Assembly (NCBI GenBank): GCA_045106055.1
Contig: JBGCED010000042.1
Coordinates: 1 to 14,695 of the forward strand
Reading direction: 5' to 3'
From: JBGCED01 sp045106055
GTDB taxonomy: Bacteria; Pseudomonadota; Alphaproteobacteria; CBDDJK01
Length of the DNA stretch: 14,695 nt
The translations under genes were made by a program, and so were the position numbers. The notes below the pieces were generated by a model. The model was not told the origin of the DNA and ran no database searches. It worked only from the letters and a program-made list of their open reading frames with translations. Shown here one piece after another: positions 13,596-14,695 of this stretch (position 1 is its first letter; every line of letters starts with the position of its first letter).

Positions 13596-14695
13596 ATGGT
13601 TTTTGGTTCATTTTCTAATTTTAATTCCCCCCAATCTTCTGATAAAACAGAGGATAAACGCCTTACCGCCTTCTTTGACATTGATCATGAGGTTTCACAA
13701 AACAATGCAATCAACCCAGAAAACACCTTAAAGGTGAAAAACGCATTGATTAAAACCAAAGATTACACGCCAGCCCATGGTGAAATCAGTGAATATCCTG
13801 ATTATGCCATGTTTGAGGGGCTTAAAAAATTTCAACGCCGCAAGGGCTTGGTGGTGGATGGTCGGATGCGCCCCAAAGGCCCAACCGCAATGACCATCAA
13901 TGCCGAGCTGGCAAAGCAGGTTGGCGCCACAAAAACACCCGATTTAAAAAGCGCTGCCAAGCAAAAACAGGCGCTTAAAGCATTAGGGCTATATCCAGAT
14001 GACAAGAAAATTGATGATCATGGCGATGATCCTGACTTTGCCTTTGCACAAGGGTCATTTCAACGCCAATATAACACAAACCAAACGGGCATATTTTCAC
14101 TTGAAGATGTTAAAAAGCTTGAGGAGATTATCGCCCCCCTGTTTCAAATTCCGCAAGCGGGCACCCCTGATATTGCTGCCCCGTCTGATCCCAATCGCAC
14201 CCCCGACCCCCATCGCCCCTATCCCCATCGCCCCTACCCCCATCGCACCCCTGACTATCCCCATCGCAGCCCTGATCGTGTTGCTTCGCCCGGTTCCAAT
14301 CCAACAGGATTCTGGCAAACGGTAATGTCCGACATGATTGACCTAAATTCGCAGCAAAACCCGAAACATAGCATGAACGACCTACAACATAGACGGAATG
14401 CCACCGCCGCCCAACCCGCCACCAATCCATCTGCCACCAATCCACCTGCCACCAATCCATCTGTTCCTAATCTACCCAACCCCGCGCCGCGCAACAACAA
14501 CCCATATCGTTTGCCAGGCACAATACCCGCTGGAAAATCCGATGTAGATTGGAGTAAAATTAAAGACCCAAGACAGCTTGCTGCCATAAGAAGAACCCTT
14601 GAGCATGAAGGCGGCTATAGCAACAATGGAAAAGATCGGGGCGGCGAAACCAATTATGGAGTCTCGCAGAAATTTTTAAACCTGCTTCATGCGAA
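13596..14695 (+). CDS. Modular muramidase-like protein: PG-binding-like modules, Pro-rich linker, GH108 domain (3'-truncated by the window)
   Basis: The frame is open from ATG 13596 to the window edge (366 complete codons) with AGGGAG (13581-13586) 9 nt upstream. Residues about 45-107 resemble a peptidoglycan-binding module (LKKFQRRKGLVVDGRMRPKGPTAMTIN). Residues 121-183 look like a diverged second copy (KALGLYPDD, then GSFQRQYNTNQTGIFSLEDV). A Pro-rich linker at about 190-310 contains PHRPY and ATNPS repeats. From residue 325 a GH108-type lysozyme domain begins: TLEHEGGYSNN with the catalytic Glu at 338, then DRGGETNYGVSQ. GH108 enzymes cut peptidoglycan and occur in phages and as secreted muramidases. 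No signal peptide or membrane segment is visible at the N-terminus, so export would need a holin-like, phage-like or dedicated secretion route. No phage genes are in view. Only the start of the catalytic domain is in the window. Confidence 0.8.
   Translation, partial: MVFGSFSNFNSPQSSDKTEDKRLTAFFDIDHEVSQNNAINPENTLKVKNALIKTKDYTPAHGEISEYPDYAMFEGLKKFQRRKGLVVDGRMRPKGPTAMTINAELAKQVGATKTPDLKSAAKQKQALKALGLYPDDKKIDDHGDDPDFAFAQGSFQRQYNTNQTGIFSLEDVKKLEEIIAPLFQIPQAGTPDIAAPSDPNRTPDPHRPYPHRPYPHRTPDYPHRSPDRVASPGSNPTGFWQTVMSDMIDLNSQQNPKHSMNDLQHRRNATAAQPATNPSATNPPATNPSVPNLPNPAPRNNNPYRLPGTIPAGKSDVDWSKIKDPRQLAAIRRTLEHEGGYSNNGKDRGGETNYGVSQKFLNLLHA
14200..14262 (+). repeat. C-run tract with 15-bp repeats encoding PHRPY; minus-strand G-quadruplex candidate
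   Basis: Eight runs of four or five C occur at 14200, 14207, 14216, 14223, 14231, 14237, 14248 and 14259, separated by 2-7 nt. CCCCATCG recurs at 14208, 14223 and 14238 (15-bp steps), then at 14259. The complementary strand, which is the template strand of this gene, therefore carries closely spaced G4 tracts. Confidence 0.75.
14418..14462 (+). repeat. Three tandem 15-bp units encoding ATNP(S/P)
   Basis: GCCACCAATCCATCT occurs at 14418-14432 and 14448-14462. Between them at 14433-14447 is a copy with one change (T to C, giving Pro instead of Ser). The repeat is in frame in the Pro-rich linker. Confidence 0.9.

Noticed and set aside
14097..14587. Minus-strand frames rich in GAMG or in W-Q-V-D-W-W repeats opposite the muramidase gene
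   Set aside because: They are mirror images of the 15-bp repeats in the real gene, lack ribosome sites and have no recognisable domain.
13596..14695. A prophage starting at the GH108 gene
   Set aside because: GH108 domains occur in phages, but no integrase, attachment site or phage structural gene is visible in the window; only sequence downstream could decide.

Overview
The window reads as a chromosomal segment of a flagellated alphaproteobacterium of moderate GC content. Two things point there. The first gene is a FlaF-type flagellin regulator, a family known from Alphaproteobacteria. The order ispH-thrB-rnhA, with an APH-type ThrB, is also a common alphaproteobacterial arrangement. I cannot name the genus. 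No rRNA, tRNA, CRISPR array, insertion sequence or phage structural gene is visible. Almost every base is coding, and the longest non-coding stretches are about 150-160 bp.

Layout. (1) 1-717: 3' part of flaF, with an unusually long Pro/Ala-rich C-terminal tail. (2) 714-1778, minus strand: a lipoprotein metallo-beta-lactamase-fold hydrolase resembling NAPE-PLD/UlaG. It converges on flaF so tightly that one TTAA supplies both stop codons. (3) 1779-1929: divergent intergenic region with candidate promoters in both directions. (4) 1930-13435: ten plus-strand genes separated by at most 40 bp, several overlapping: trpS, a GT4-type glycosyltransferase, ispH, thrB, rnhA, a divergent hemA-like glutamyl-tRNA reductase, prfA, pseB, hflX and a DegP/DegQ-type protease. 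(5) 13436-13595: an intergenic region with a near-consensus sigma70-type promoter set inside an inverted repeat. (6) 13596-end: the 5' part of a modular, Pro-rich muramidase-like protein, with peptidoglycan-binding-like modules followed by the start of a GH108 domain. It runs off the window.

How they fit together. The long plus-strand run is mostly housekeeping: tRNA charging, isoprenoid synthesis, threonine synthesis, RNA-DNA hybrid removal, tetrapyrrole synthesis, translation termination, a ribosome-associated GTPase and periplasmic protein quality control. Two glycan genes sit among them: the glycosyltransferase and pseB, the first enzyme of pseudaminic acid synthesis. With flaF nearby, flagellin or surface glycosylation is a plausible but unproven link.

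Most worth a second look: the hemA-like gene (a C5-pathway enzyme in a group that normally uses ALA synthase, with an eroded nucleotide-binding signature); two palindromic repeats with a paired compensatory change at the prfA-pseB junction, where prmC would often be; the extended FlaF; and the C-run tract (minus-strand G-quadruplex candidate) in the last gene. I found no clear candidate for a wholly new system.
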